Assembly (NCBI RefSeq): GCF_019739195.1
Contig: NZ_JAHHDS010000003.1
Coordinates: forward strand, 1,798,001 to 1,862,000
From: Microcella sp.
Lineage (GTDB): Bacteria; Actinomycetota; Actinomycetes; Actinomycetales; Microbacteriaceae
Direction: 5' to 3'
Length of the DNA: 64,000 nt
Part shown: positions 8,097-16,586 of the stretch, one piece after another
How positions within the stretch are numbered: position 1 is the first letter of the stretch
Layout: each line of letters opens with the position of its first letter
Notes under the pieces: model-generated
The model's database searches: none
Told to the model about the DNA's origin: nothing
The model's input: the letters and a program-made list of their open reading frames with translations, nothing else
Translations under genes and position numbers: made by a program

Positions 8097-8573
8097 CTAG
8101 GGTGCCGCGGCGAGCAGCGCCGCGAGTGTCGTGTCGTCGTAGAGCACGCCCTTGGCCAGGGCGTCGCCCTCGTCATCGACGTAGACGATCGTGGTCTGCA
8201 GGGTCACGCCGTAGCGCTGCCGCAGCTCGGTCGCCGTGTCGAAGTCGACTTTGAAGACCGTGAAGTTGTCGGGAATCTGGTTGGCGAGAATGTCTTCTTC
8301 GAGCGCACGGCACTTCGGGCACCACGAGGCGTGGAAGAACAGCACCTTGGTGCCGGCTGTCTCGGCGATCGCACCGTCGTAGTACTCGACGTAGTCGCCG
8401 GGCTGCACGGCCGGCTCAGCCTCAACGGGCATCTCGTCGGTCGGAGTCGGGTCGGGCGTCGTCGGCGCAGAGACAACAGGAGGTGTTTGCGCTGCGTCCG
8501 GGCCCCCGCCCGTCGCGCACCCCGCCAGCAGCATGGTGGCCGCAATGGCGGCGATGAGTGTCATGTTGCGCAT
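8097..8573 (-). CDS. thioredoxin-family lipoprotein
   Basis: A 158-residue secreted thiol-disulfide protein. The signal peptide ends in the lipobox MLLAGC (acylated C19), followed by a Pro/Thr-rich linker to about residue 50. The thioredoxin active site is W84-C-P-K-C88, and YGVTLQTTIVY supplies the region of the usual cis-proline loop, although the conserved proline appears replaced by threonine. The ATG at 8573 has AGAGG 8 bases upstream; a second ATG at 8564 is possible. It sits 9 bp upstream of ccdA, which suggests that CcdA keeps it reduced. Confidence 0.87.
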   Translation of the reverse strand: MRNMTLIAAIAATMLLAGCATGGGPDAAQTPPVVSAPTTPDPTPTDEMPVEAEPAVQPGDYVEYYDGAIAETAGTKVLFFHASWCPKCRALEEDILANQIPDNFTVFKVDFDTATELRQRYGVTLQTTIVYVDDEGDALAKGVLYDDTTLAALLAAAP

Positions 8574-8683
8574 TCCCCGCACCTCTCGTTGTTTCTGGCC
8601 GACGATGCCCGACCGATGACTTGACTGTAGGTGCGGGCAACGGCCGCGCACAGGGCGAGACGATTACAGATTCTTACGGCTCG

Positions 8684-8980
8684 TCAGCTCTCGGCCGAGT
8701 CGCTGCGCACTGCGGCGTCTTCGGCATCAGCATCCGGATCGATCGAGGGTCGGGCGCGACGGGAGGCCAGATCGAGTGCGACGGCATCACGCAACCGCCC
8801 CAAGAAGATGTACGACAGGGTGAGCGCAATGATGGCGGCGACCAGCGTGACGACCACGATGGCGGCGAACCCGACCACATCCACCGAGGCGAGCGGCGTC
8901 GGCAGAACGAGGTAGAGCACGGTGAAGGCCGCGGCGAAGACGCCGAGGCGCACCAGCGTGTACTGAATCCAGGGGCTCAC
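8684..8980 (-). CDS. DUF4229-type two-helix membrane protein
   Basis: A 98-residue protein with two hydrophobic segments (about 10-30 and 36-61), then LGRLRDAVALDLASRR and an acidic, Ser/Ala/Asp-rich tail. This architecture matches the actinobacterial DUF4229 family, whose function is not known to me. The GTG start lies 6 bases from a minus-10-like TAGACT on the same strand (8987-8992), so the message is probably leaderless. It is divergent from the PLDc_N-type gene, and the two promoters lie within 60 bp. Confidence 0.8.
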   Translation of the reverse strand: MSPWIQYTLVRLGVFAAAFTVLYLVLPTPLASVDVVGFAAIVVVTLVAAIIALTLSYIFLGRLRDAVALDLASRRARPSIDPDADAEDAAVRSDSAES

Positions 8981-9040
8981 GACTGCAGTCTACGAGGCCC
9001 TTCTCGGGGCCTGCCCAGACCCCCGGCGTAGACTGCGAGC

Positions 9041-9397
9041 ATGACCAGGTTCCTCATCGTGCTGCTCGTGATTGCCATTGCGTTCACGATTTACACGTTC
9101 GTGGACGTGCTGCTCACCGAGCGTTCGCGCGTGCGGGCGTTTCCGAAAGCGCTGTGGGCGTTCGTGGTCGTCTTGTTGCCGGTCATCGGCGGCCTGCTCT
9201 GGCTGTTCGTCGGCAAGGCGCGGCGCACGGCCGGCTCGATGGCCCGCCCCGTCGCCCCCGACGATGACCCCAGCTTTCTCAGCACCCTGAGCAGTGACGA
9301 GATAACGAGGCGCGCCGAGCAAGACGAACGACTGCGTCGGCTCGAGCAAGAGCTCGCCGATCTCGACGATGACACCCCCGCCGACCCCGAGCGCTGA
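9041..9397 (+). CDS. PLDc_N-domain small membrane protein
   Basis: A 118-residue protein with two membrane helices (about 3-24 and 39-58) separated by the basic loop ERSRVRAFPKALWA. The WLFVGKARR after the second helix resembles the phospholipase D N-terminal (PLDc_N) domain. A charged, probably coiled C-terminus follows. No catalytic HKD motif is present, so it is not a phospholipase itself. TAGACT ends 6 bases before the ATG (leaderless). Its last 29 bp overlap the start of menD in another frame, so the two are translationally linked. Confidence 0.82.
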   Translation: MTRFLIVLLVIAIAFTIYTFVDVLLTERSRVRAFPKALWAFVVVLLPVIGGLLWLFVGKARRTAGSMARPVAPDDDPSFLSTLSSDEITRRAEQDERLRRLEQELADLDDDTPADPER

Positions 9398-11060
9398 GAC
9401 CGCCTCGCCGGCCAGCGCGGCGGCGGGCGCACTGCTCGATGAGCTCGTGCGGCGCGGTGTCGCCGACATCGTGCTGAGCCCCGGCTCTCGTTCGCAGGCT
9501 CTCGCGCTCACGGCCGCCGCGCTCGCTCGCACGGGTGCCGTCTCGCTGCACGTGCGCATCGACGAGCGCGTCGCCGGGTTCACCGCGCTCGGCCTTGCTG
9601 TCGAGAGCGGGCGCCCGGTCGCGATCATCTGCACCTCGGGCACGGCCGTCGCCAATCTGCACCCCGCGGTGCTCGAGGCGCACCACAGCGGGGTCGGCAT
9701 CATCGTGCTCAGCGCCGACCGGCCCGCTGAACTGCGCGGCATCGGCGCGAACCAGACCACGCAGCAGCCGGGCATCTTCGGCGACCTCGTGCGTGCCGAC
9801 TGGGATGTTCCGGCGCCCACCGGCGCCCCCGGCGAGCTCGACGACGCGCGCGAGCTCGCGGTGCTGGCCGTGCGCGCCAGCCTTGACGGGCCCGTGCACG
9901 TCAATCTCGCCTACCGCGAGCCCCTGAGCGGGCCGATCTCGATCGACACGGGCCTCGCGCTCGGCGAACCGCCCGTGAGTGACGCGGTCGCGGCTACCGT
10001 GCTCGATCTCCACCCAGACGACGCCACGGTCGTCATCGCGGGCCACGGCGCCGGCCCCCGCGCCGAACAGCTGGCCGTCGATCTCGGAGCCCCCCTCATC
10101 GCCGAGGTGTCGAGCGGCGCGCGCTTCGGCCGCCACGCCGTCGTCGCCTACCGCGACGTGCTGCGCGGGCCGCACGGCGAGGCCGTCGGGCGGGCCATCG
10201 TGCTCGGGCACCCGACGCTCAGCCGTGAGGTGCCGCAGCTGCTCGAACGCGGCGACGTCGACGTCATCGTCGTGCGCACGCCGGGGGTCGAAGACTACAA
10301 CCCCGGGCGCCGCGCCCGCGTCGTCGACGACGTGCGCGTGCTGGGCACCCCCGACCCCGCGGTTGTGCGGCGCTGGGTGGGCGGCTGGGTGAGCATGTCG
10401 CGCGCCGTGCTCGAGAGCGACGCACCCGATGACCCCGCTCCCGACCTGTCGCTCGCGGTGTCGAGCGACCGCGGCGTGCGCGCCGCCTTCGCGCAGGCCG
10501 AGCTCGCCGTTCTTCGCGCCCCGATCGACCGGCGGATGCTCGCGCGGGCTCTGTGGGCATCCACCTGGCCGCACGATCGCCTGGTGCTGGCAGCGTCGCG
10601 CCTCATCCGCGTCGCCGACGCGATCGTGCCCGGCAAAGCCATCAGGGTGCATGCCAATCGGGGGCTCGCGGGCATCGACGGCACCATCTCGACCGCGACG
10701 GGCATCGCGCTCGCCGCGGCGCGCGACGGCTCGACGGGCACGACGCGAGTGCTCGCGGGTGACCTCGCGGTGCTGCACGATGCGGGGGCCTTGCTCGTGC
10801 CCCTGCCGGAGGGCATCCGCCTGCACGTCATCGTCGGCAACGACGGTGGCGGCACGATCTTCGATGCCCTCGAGGTGGCGCAGACCGCCGACCCCGACGA
10901 TTTCGCCACCGTCATGCGCACGCCGCACCGCGCCGACTTCGCGTCGCTCGCCGCGGCGGGCGGCTGGGCCTATCGCCGCGCAACCACCCGCGCCGAGCTC
11001 GACGACGCGCTGACCGCCCCTGAGTCTCTGCTGCTCGTCGAGGTGCCGCTCGAGCCGTGA
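9369..11060 (+). CDS. menD: 2-succinyl-5-enolpyruvyl-6-hydroxy-3-cyclohexene-1-carboxylate synthase MenD
   Basis: MenD is a thiamine-diphosphate enzyme that joins isochorismate and 2-oxoglutarate (SEPHCHC synthase). It has 563 residues, the family length. Early motifs are DIVLSPGSRSQ and the ThDP-activating glutamate in HVRIDERVAGF; CTSGTAVANLHPAVLEA and SADRPAELRGIGANQTT follow. The ThDP/Mg motif near the C-terminus reads IVGNDGGGTIFDALE, with ND where many homologues have NN. The ATG overlaps the preceding gene by 29 bp. The PPK2 gene follows 26 bp downstream with its own minus-10 box. Confidence 0.94.
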   Translation: MTPPPTPSAETASPASAAAGALLDELVRRGVADIVLSPGSRSQALALTAAALARTGAVSLHVRIDERVAGFTALGLAVESGRPVAIICTSGTAVANLHPAVLEAHHSGVGIIVLSADRPAELRGIGANQTTQQPGIFGDLVRADWDVPAPTGAPGELDDARELAVLAVRASLDGPVHVNLAYREPLSGPISIDTGLALGEPPVSDAVAATVLDLHPDDATVVIAGHGAGPRAEQLAVDLGAPLIAEVSSGARFGRHAVVAYRDVLRGPHGEAVGRAIVLGHPTLSREVPQLLERGDVDVIVVRTPGVEDYNPGRRARVVDDVRVLGTPDPAVVRRWVGGWVSMSRAVLESDAPDDPAPDLSLAVSSDRGVRAAFAQAELAVLRAPIDRRMLARALWASTWPHDRLVLAASRLIRVADAIVPGKAIRVHANRGLAGIDGTISTATGIALAAARDGSTGTTRVLAGDLAVLHDAGALLVPLPEGIRLHVIVGNDGGGTIFDALEVAQTADPDDFATVMRTPHRADFASLAAAGGWAYRRATTRAELDDALTAPESLLLVEVPLEP

Positions 11061-11086
11061 GAACAGCGGCGGGTAGCATCCGAGTC

Positions 11087-11911
11087 ATGCGCGAACTGCT
11101 GAGACCCCCTGCCGATCTGCGTCTCAACGACATAGACACCTCGTCGACGCCCGGATTCGACGGCGACAAGAAGGCGGCCGAGGCAGCGCTCGCCGACGGC
11201 GCCGAGCGGCTCAGCGAGGTGCAAGAGCGGCTGTACGCGGCGAGCAAGGCGGGCTCGACCCAGCGCGTTCTGCTCGTGATTCAGGCGATGGATACCGCCG
11301 GCAAGGGCGGCATCGTACGCCACGTTGTCGGGGCGGTCGACCCGCAGGGCATTCAGCTCGCCGCCTTCAAGAAGCCGACGGAGGAAGAGCTCGCCCACCA
11401 CTTCTTGTGGCGAGTCGAGAAGCAGCTGCCGGCGCCCGGCATGATCGGCGTCTTCGACCGTTCGCACTACGAAGACGTGCTCATCGGGCGCGTGCGCCAG
11501 CTGGCCCCCGCCGCCGAGATCGAGCAGCGCTACGACGACATCGTGCAGTTCGAGCGCCGCGTCGTCGACAGCGGCATCGCGCTCGTCAAGGTGATGCTGC
11601 ACATCAGCGCCGACGAGCAGAAAGAGCGTCTCGCCGAGCGCCTCGACCGACCCGACAAGCACTGGAAGTATCGCCCGGGCGACATCGATGAACGGATGCT
11701 CTGGAACGACTACCAGCAGGCCTACGAGCTCGCCATCACGCGCACCGACACCGACGACGCCCCCTGGTACGTTGTGCCCGCCGACCGCAAGTGGTACGCA
11801 CGGCTCGCCGTGCAGACCCTGCTGCTCGACGCGCTCGAGAAGATCGACCCGCAGTGGCCTGCGGCCGACTTCGACGTCGAGGCCGAGAAGAAGCGCCTCG
11901 CGGCTACGTAG
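11087..11911 (+). CDS. polyphosphate kinase 2 family protein (polyphosphate:nucleotide phosphotransferase)
   Basis: PPK2 enzymes move phosphate between polyphosphate and nucleoside mono- or diphosphates. The 274-residue protein has the Walker A-like IQAMDTAGKGGIVRHV, the lid module region FKKPTEEELAHHFLWR and the Walker B-like GVFDRSHYEDVLIGRV. These stretches match the single-domain class that acts on AMP or ADP, which I cannot resolve further. The ATG at 11087 lies 7 bases after TAGCAT (11074-11079). An alternative GTG at 11057 would overlap the menD stop. It precedes the accessory islet at 11.9-13.4 kb. Confidence 0.9.
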   Translation: MRELLRPPADLRLNDIDTSSTPGFDGDKKAAEAALADGAERLSEVQERLYAASKAGSTQRVLLVIQAMDTAGKGGIVRHVVGAVDPQGIQLAAFKKPTEEELAHHFLWRVEKQLPAPGMIGVFDRSHYEDVLIGRVRQLAPAAEIEQRYDDIVQFERRVVDSGIALVKVMLHISADEQKERLAERLDRPDKHWKYRPGDIDERMLWNDYQQAYELAITRTDTDDAPWYVVPADRKWYARLAVQTLLLDALEKIDPQWPAADFDVEAEKKRLAAT

Positions 11912-11914
11912 CAA

Positions 11915-12172
11915 CTACCGGTAGATCTCGCGCCGGTTCCCCGCCCGCACGATGAGCACCGTGAGCACGTCGTCGAAGACGTCGTAGACGATTCGATAGT
12001 CACCAACACGCAGTCGCCACGCGATCTCTTCACCGACCAGTTTCGTGCAGCCTGGCGGGCGCGGGTCATCGCCGAGCTTTTGGATAGCGGCGAGAAGGCG
12101 CTCACGGGCGGGGCGCGGAAGCTTCTTCACCTGGCGCGCAGCGGAAGTGGTGAATTCGACGCTGTAGGTCAA
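11915..12172 (-). CDS. relE: RelE/ParE-family toxin
   Basis: An 85-residue protein with the RelE fold signature: KKLPRPARERLLAAIQKLGDDPRPPGCTKLVG, then WRLRVGDYRIVYDV and the C-terminal VLIVRAGNRREIYR. RelE toxins cleave mRNA at the ribosome. The start is TTG at 12172, inside the antitoxin stop (TTGA), so translation is coupled to the antitoxin. It is convergent with PPK2, only 3 bp away. The gene is intact, with no frameshift visible. Confidence 0.9.
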   Translation of the reverse strand: MTYSVEFTTSAARQVKKLPRPARERLLAAIQKLGDDPRPPGCTKLVGEEIAWRLRVGDYRIVYDVFDDVLTVLIVRAGNRREIYR

Positions 12173-12441
12173 GAAGCCAGCTCGGCTCGCAGTTCATCGA
12201 GGGTCACGCGAGCCCCGTCGTCCGCGGCTTTCGCGTCGCGGTAGGCGGCAAGATCCTGCGCATGCTCGAATGCTTCGAGTGCCTCGAGGTCAGCCACGCT
12301 GATGACGACCGCGGCGAGCTTGCCATTGCGGGTCACGCCGATGCGCTCGCCCGCATACATCGCTCGGCCGAGCACATCGGCCAACTGACTGCGCAGTTCG
12401 CGCGTCGAAACCTCGTTAGTCACTGTGTCCATGAGGACCAT
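12169..12441 (-). CDS. relB: Phd/YefM-family antitoxin
   Basis: A 90-residue antitoxin. The N-terminal DNA-binding part reads VSTRELRSQLADVLGRAMYAGERIGVTRNGKLAAVVIS, which is diagnostic of Phd/YefM proteins, and the C-terminal half (AYRDAKAADDGARVTLDELRAE) should neutralise the toxin. The start is the ATG at 12441 or the ATG at 12432. It overlaps the toxin gene by 4 nt. Autoregulation through its own promoter is usual for the family; no clear palindrome was identified upstream. Confidence 0.9.
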   Translation of the reverse strand: MVLMDTVTNEVSTRELRSQLADVLGRAMYAGERIGVTRNGKLAAVVISVADLEALEAFEHAQDLAAYRDAKAADDGARVTLDELRAELAS

Positions 12442-12752
12442 TGTATGCGAATTGGCTTTGTGTACACAACGTGAATACGTTGTCGGTCAGGCGCCAAACT
12501 CACGTGATTCTGACCCCATCCGACGCAGCCCTCCGAAGCCTGGTCTCCTCAACGATCGTCTATTGAGACATCGGGCCGACCCTCCGCGCGCCCGGGCCTG
12601 AATCCGAAGAAGGCTGCGTGACGGTTACGGGGCCATGTCCTCCAAAGTGCCGACTGCGGGCGGGTTTCTCTGGGGCTTAGCGTGATGCCTGATCGACGCT
12701 CACATCTCGTGCTCGCCGGCCTCCACCCCCCTTGGCAGCGCGGAGTAGTCAC
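12442..12752. other. gene-free stretch with one half of a direct-repeat pair
   Basis: No credible gene is seen on either strand. The base composition is less GC-rich than the surroundings. At 12543-12597 it holds a segment starting GGTCTC, with GATCGTCTATTGAGAC and a GCGCCCGGGC end, that resembles 13243-13298 about 700 bp further on. The truncated secreted-protein gene lies between the two segments, so they may mark the edges of a past insertion or deletion. Confidence 0.45.
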
Positions 12753-13199
12753 ATGGTCGTTTGGTCCCAATCTCTTCGTCTTGTCGGCATGGCCTCAGCC
12801 GTCGCCCTGGTCGCCGGCTTAGCCATGATGCCCGGCACCGAGCAAGTCGCTGTCGCGGCGCCGGTGGAACCGGTCGACATTCTCCTTGACGAGGAGCGAG
12901 AGGCCCCCCTGGTGGAGGCTCTTGACTACGTTGCACCGCTTCCCACTTTTCCTGAGGGTCGTTTCGACATCGATGAACCGGTGTTGCTGTCCGAAGACGT
13001 CATCAAGAAGGCCGCCGGGGTGCGCGCCTCTGCCGAGGATGATCTCTTGGCGCAGGCCGAAGGGCTTCCGGTGGTGGAGAGGGATGTGATTCGGCCTGGG
13101 TTTAATGCCTGTCCGGTTTCCTGTCCGACGCGGTCGCCGGCAGGGGTGATTCTTGGTCAGCGTCGTAGGACTGCTCGACTGAATCACACCGGGTTTTAG
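12753..13199 (+). pseudogene. N-terminal remnant of a secreted protein, possibly a large RHS-type surface protein
   Basis: From the ATG at 12753, 148 residues are read. A signal peptide (MASAVALVAGLAMMPG, AVAAP) is followed by an acidic stretch with DYVAPLPTFPEGRFDIDEPV and LLAQAEGLPVVERDVI. The last 30 residues lose this character and the frame stops at once. The style resembles the extreme N-terminus of large actinobacterial RHS/YD-repeat secreted proteins, but that assignment is from memory and weak. No continuation of the gene is visible in any frame downstream. It is probably a broken gene inside the accessory islet. Confidence 0.5.
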
Positions 13200-13242
13200 T
13201 GCACGGGGAGTTCTCCCAACAACCGCTGTCAGATCTAGCGCG

Positions 13243-13298
13243 GTCTCAGAAGCGATCTTCTATTGAGACCCCGCGCTGAGCCGACGACACGCCCGGGC
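13243..13298. repeat. second half of direct-repeat pair, forming a hairpin
   Basis: GGTCTCAGAAG pairs with CTTC and TGAGACC across a CGAT loop with a 3-nt bulge, giving an 11-bp stem that could act as a terminator. The segment resembles 12543-12597. Further partly complementary words (CTCAGAAGTC near 13316 and GACTTCTCAG near 13345) follow up to 13394, where the menF stop lies. Between 13199 and 13395 no gene is seen. Confidence 0.5.
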
Positions 13299-13394
13299 GA
13301 TGAGTCTCAGAAGTCTGTCTCAAGTCTCCGAGTAGTGAGAGACGACTTCTCAGGCTCTCCTGACGGCGGCTAGCGCGGTAGGACGAGCCCAGCC

Positions 13395-14657
13395 TTAGCG
13401 GAGAGCGTCGGCGATGGGCCGGAACTTCATGCGGGTCTCGGCGAGCTCGGAGTCGGGATCGGAGTCGATGACGATGCCCGCGCCGGCATATGCCGTGAGT
13501 GCGCCGTCGTCGTCGATGCGCGCGCAGCGCAGGGCGATGACCCACTCGCCGTCGCCGTCTTGGTCGATCCAGCCGACGGGGCCGGCGTAGCGTCCGCGAT
13601 CGAAAGGCTCGAGCTCGCCGATGAGCTCGAGCGCAGCATCCCGAGGCGAACCGGCGACCGCCGCGGTCGGGTGTAGCGCCGCGACCAGATCGAGCGCACT
13701 CGCCCCGTCGCCCAGCTGCATCTCGATGTCGGTCGCGAGGTGCCACAGGTTGGGCAGCTTGAGCGTGAAGGGCAGCTCGCTCGCGGTGATCGCCCGCACG
13801 TGCGGCTGCAGGGCGTCGAGCACGCTGCGCACCGCGAAGGCGTGCTCGTCGAGGTCTTTCTGGCTCGTTGCGAGCGTGGCGGCCGCGGCGGCATCGTCGG
13901 CCGACCCCGCGCCGCGGGCCGTGCTGCCCGCGAGCACTCGTGCGCTCGCCTCGTGCGCGTGCACGCTCACGAGCGTTTCGGGGCTCGCGCCGATGAGGCC
14001 GTCGACCGCGAAGGTGAGGCAGTCGGGGTAGCGGTCGGCGAGTTCGCTCAGCAGGGCGCGCCGGTCGGCATCGGGCGGGATGCTCGCCACAGCATCGCGC
14101 GCGATCACCACCTTCTCGACCCGCCCGTCGCGGATCGCCTGCACAGCACTGCCGACGACCGCCGTGAAGCCTTCGCGGCTCAGCGAGGCCGCGGCGAGGG
14201 TCGCGCGAGGCCGCTCGCCGATCGGCGCGGCGTTCGGGGGCTCGGTCACCGTGTCGTCGCCCTGCACCGTGATGCGGGTGACCCAGCTCACCCCGTCGCG
14301 CCGGCCGACGATCAACTGCGGAACGACGAGCACGCTCGCCGCAGTCGACGAGTCGGCGAACGCGAAGGTGCCGAACGCCACGAGTCCGCAGCCCGCGAGG
14401 CCCACGCCGTCTTTCACGTCGGCCGCGGCTGAGATGCCCCGCCAGGCCTCCGCAGCCTCGGTCAGCCGATCGGGGCCCGAGAACTCGAGCCGCAGCAGCT
14501 CACCGATGCCGATGATGCCGTCGTCTCGACGCAGAGCGACGAGCGGGTCGCGCAGGTCGGCAAGCTCCAGCAACACCTCGTGCGGATGCGCTGTCGCGGT
14601 CACCGCCCGCAACGCCACCGGGGGCACAGAGACCGCGGGCGCGGCGGATTCAGGCAC
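13395..14657 (-). CDS. menF: isochorismate synthase
   Basis: Isochorismate synthase converts chorismate to isochorismate, the first step of menaquinone synthesis. From the GTG at 14657 the protein has 420 residues. The chorismate-binding domain shows IRDGRVEKVVIARD with the catalytic lysine, then GASPETLVSV, LAGSTARG, LHPTAAVAGSPRDAAL and the end motif GRYAGPVGWID. A siderophore-type enzyme would share these motifs, but the menD, menG and menA neighbours point to menaquinone. The start is 6 bases from a TACCCT box (leaderless). It is divergent from menG. Confidence 0.9.
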   Translation of the reverse strand: MPESAAPAVSVPPVALRAVTATAHPHEVLLELADLRDPLVALRRDDGIIGIGELLRLEFSGPDRLTEAAEAWRGISAAADVKDGVGLAGCGLVAFGTFAFADSSTAASVLVVPQLIVGRRDGVSWVTRITVQGDDTVTEPPNAAPIGERPRATLAAASLSREGFTAVVGSAVQAIRDGRVEKVVIARDAVASIPPDADRRALLSELADRYPDCLTFAVDGLIGASPETLVSVHAHEASARVLAGSTARGAGSADDAAAAATLATSQKDLDEHAFAVRSVLDALQPHVRAITASELPFTLKLPNLWHLATDIEMQLGDGASALDLVAALHPTAAVAGSPRDAALELIGELEPFDRGRYAGPVGWIDQDGDGEWVIALRCARIDDDGALTAYAGAGIVIDSDPDSELAETRMKFRPIADALR

Positions 14658-14738
14658 CTGCTCAGGGTACTCCGCGCCCGACAGTCCCCCAGGTCGCTCA
14701 CGGCGAACCCCGGGCCGACGCTCACTAGACTCGATCCT

Positions 14739-15476
14739 GTGACGAGGGCCGATCTGTCGAAGACTCCGCGAGACGTCGCCGCGATGTTCGACGGTGTCGC
14801 CCGCGGCTACGACCGCACGAACGCCGTGCTGTCGGTGGGCAACGCGGCGCTGTGGCGCATCGCGACCGTCAAGGCGGTCGACCCGAAGCCGAGCGAGCGC
14901 ATTCTCGACATCGCCGCCGGCACGGGCACCAGCTCGGTCGCGCTCGCCAAGACGGGTGCCGAGATCATCGCGCTCGACTTCTCGCAGGGCATGGTCGACG
15001 AGGGTCGACGCCGGCACCCCGACCTCACCTTCGTGCAGGGCGATGCCGAGAAGCTGCCGTTCGGCGACGCCGAGTTCGACGCCGTGACGATCAGCTTCGG
15101 CCTGCGCAACGTGCAGCACCCCGAGGTGGCGCTCGCCGAGATGCTCCGCGTGCTCAAGCCCGGTGGTCGCGTCGTGATCTGTGAGTTCTCACGCCCACCG
15201 TTCGCCCCTCTGCGTGCGGCCTACCAGGCCTACCTCAAGCACGTCATGCCGCTCATCGCGGGCGCGGCGAGCTCGAACCCCGACGCCTACCGCTACCTGT
15301 TCGAGTCGATCGAGGCGTGGCCGTCGCAACCGGTGCTCAGTGAGTGGCTGCGCACCGCCGGCTTCACGACCGTCGGGTACCGCAATCTGTCGGCGGGCGT
15401 CGTGGCACTGCACCGCGGCCGCAAGCCCGCCGTCGCTCCGTCGGCCCCGCGCCCCAAGAGATCGGCGAACCGTTGA
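14739..15476 (+). CDS. menG: demethylmenaquinone methyltransferase MenG/UbiE
   Basis: MenG methylates demethylmenaquinone with S-adenosylmethionine, the last step of the pathway. It has 245 residues from the GTG at 14739. The N-terminus DVAAMFDGVARGYDRTNAVL and the SAM motif ILDIAAGTGTSS are typical of UbiE/MenG, followed by GDAEKLPF, ISFGLRNVQ and LKPGGRVVICEFSRP. TAGACT at 14726-14731 ends 7 bases before the start, so the message is probably leaderless. The stop TGA overlaps the TTG start of the polyprenyl synthase as TTGA. Confidence 0.94.
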   Translation: MTRADLSKTPRDVAAMFDGVARGYDRTNAVLSVGNAALWRIATVKAVDPKPSERILDIAAGTGTSSVALAKTGAEIIALDFSQGMVDEGRRRHPDLTFVQGDAEKLPFGDAEFDAVTISFGLRNVQHPEVALAEMLRVLKPGGRVVICEFSRPPFAPLRAAYQAYLKHVMPLIAGAASSNPDAYRYLFESIEAWPSQPVLSEWLRTAGFTTVGYRNLSAGVVALHRGRKPAVAPSAPRPKRSANR

Positions 15477-16537
15477 CCCGCCTTCCACCGCTCGCCCGCC
15501 GCAGCAAGACGCTCAGCGCATCGCTCGGCCTCGGCGAGAAGCTCTTCGCCTCGAGCGAGGAACGTCGTTTCGCCGACGCGATCGAGACCGGCCTCGTCGA
15601 GGTCGAAGAGGGCCTGCTGCGCGAGGTCGCCTTCGCCGACGACATGGCCGATGTCACGTCGCGCTACTTGCTCGAAGCGGGGGGCAAGCGCATCCGCCCT
15701 GTGCTCACGCTGCTGACGGCGCAGCTCGGCGAGGGCAACAACCCCTCCGTCATCACCGCCGCGCAGGCCGTCGAGATCACGCACCTCGCATCGCTCTATC
15801 ACGACGACGTCATGGACGAGGCCGAGATGCGCCGCGGTGTCCCCTCGGCGCAGAGCGTCTGGGGCAACTCGGTCGCGATCCTCACGGGAGACCTGCTGTT
15901 CGCTCGGGCGAGCAAGCTCGTCGCGAGCCTCGGCGAGGGGGCCATCAAGCTGCAGGCCGACACCTTCGAGCGGCTGTGCCTCGGGCAGCTGCACGAGACC
16001 ATCGGCCCGCGCATCGACGACGACCCGATCGAGCACTACCTGCGCGTGCTCGCCGACAAGACGGGCTCGCTCATCGCCGCCGCGGCGCAGATGGGCGTCA
16101 TCTTCTCGAAGGCGCCCGAGCACTACGCGGCACCCGTGGTCGCCTTCGGCGAGAAGATCGGCGTGGCCTTCCAGCTCATCGACGACGTGATCGATCTGGC
16201 CGAGCCCGAGTCGGAGACCGGCAAGCCTCAGGGAACCGATCTGCGCAGTGGGGTGGCGACACTGCCCCTGCTGTTCTTGCGAAGAGCAGCGCGCACGGAT
16301 GTCGATGCCGCCGCGCTGCTCGCCCGCATCGAGCTGCACGTCGAGATCGACGGAGACGAGACCGAGCTCGCCGCGGCGATCGCCGAGCTGCGCGCGCACG
16401 ATGTGACGACCGAGACCCTCGACGAGGCGCGCCGCTGGGCCGACGAGGCCGTCGCCGCCCTCGAGCCGCTGCCCGACGGGCCCGTCAAGCTCGCCCTGAC
16501 CAAGTTCGCCGAGGCCGTGGTCGACCGCAGCACGTGA
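15473..16537 (+). CDS. trans-polyprenyl diphosphate synthase
   Basis: A long-chain prenyl diphosphate synthase that would supply the menaquinone side chain for MenA. It has 354 residues. The first Asp-rich motif is DDVMD (in LYHDDVMDEAEMRRG) and the second is DDVID (in FQLIDDVIDLAEPE); GGKRIRPVL and KTGSLIAAAAQMG are also present. The TTG start overlaps the menG stop by 4 nt and is therefore translationally coupled. Chain length cannot be judged from sequence alone. fpr follows 49 bp downstream. Confidence 0.92.
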   Translation: MTRLPPLARRSKTLSASLGLGEKLFASSEERRFADAIETGLVEVEEGLLREVAFADDMADVTSRYLLEAGGKRIRPVLTLLTAQLGEGNNPSVITAAQAVEITHLASLYHDDVMDEAEMRRGVPSAQSVWGNSVAILTGDLLFARASKLVASLGEGAIKLQADTFERLCLGQLHETIGPRIDDDPIEHYLRVLADKTGSLIAAAAQMGVIFSKAPEHYAAPVVAFGEKIGVAFQLIDDVIDLAEPESETGKPQGTDLRSGVATLPLLFLRRAARTDVDAAALLARIELHVEIDGDETELAAAIAELRAHDVTTETLDEARRWADEAVAALEPLPDGPVKLALTKFAEAVVDRST

Positions 16538-16586
16538 GCGTCGCTGACCGCGCCCGCCTCCTCGCACAGAAAGCACCCCACCCCGC

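Noticed and set aside
12753-13199. Treating the secreted fragment as an intact small exported protein
   Set aside because: Its end changes composition abruptly and stops, and similar repeats flank it, so a truncation is more likely, although an intact small protein is not excluded.
14658-15119. Extension of the isochorismate synthase frame upstream to 15119
   Set aside because: The extra 154 residues run antisense through menG and show no homology; the usual family length is reached from the GTG at 14657.
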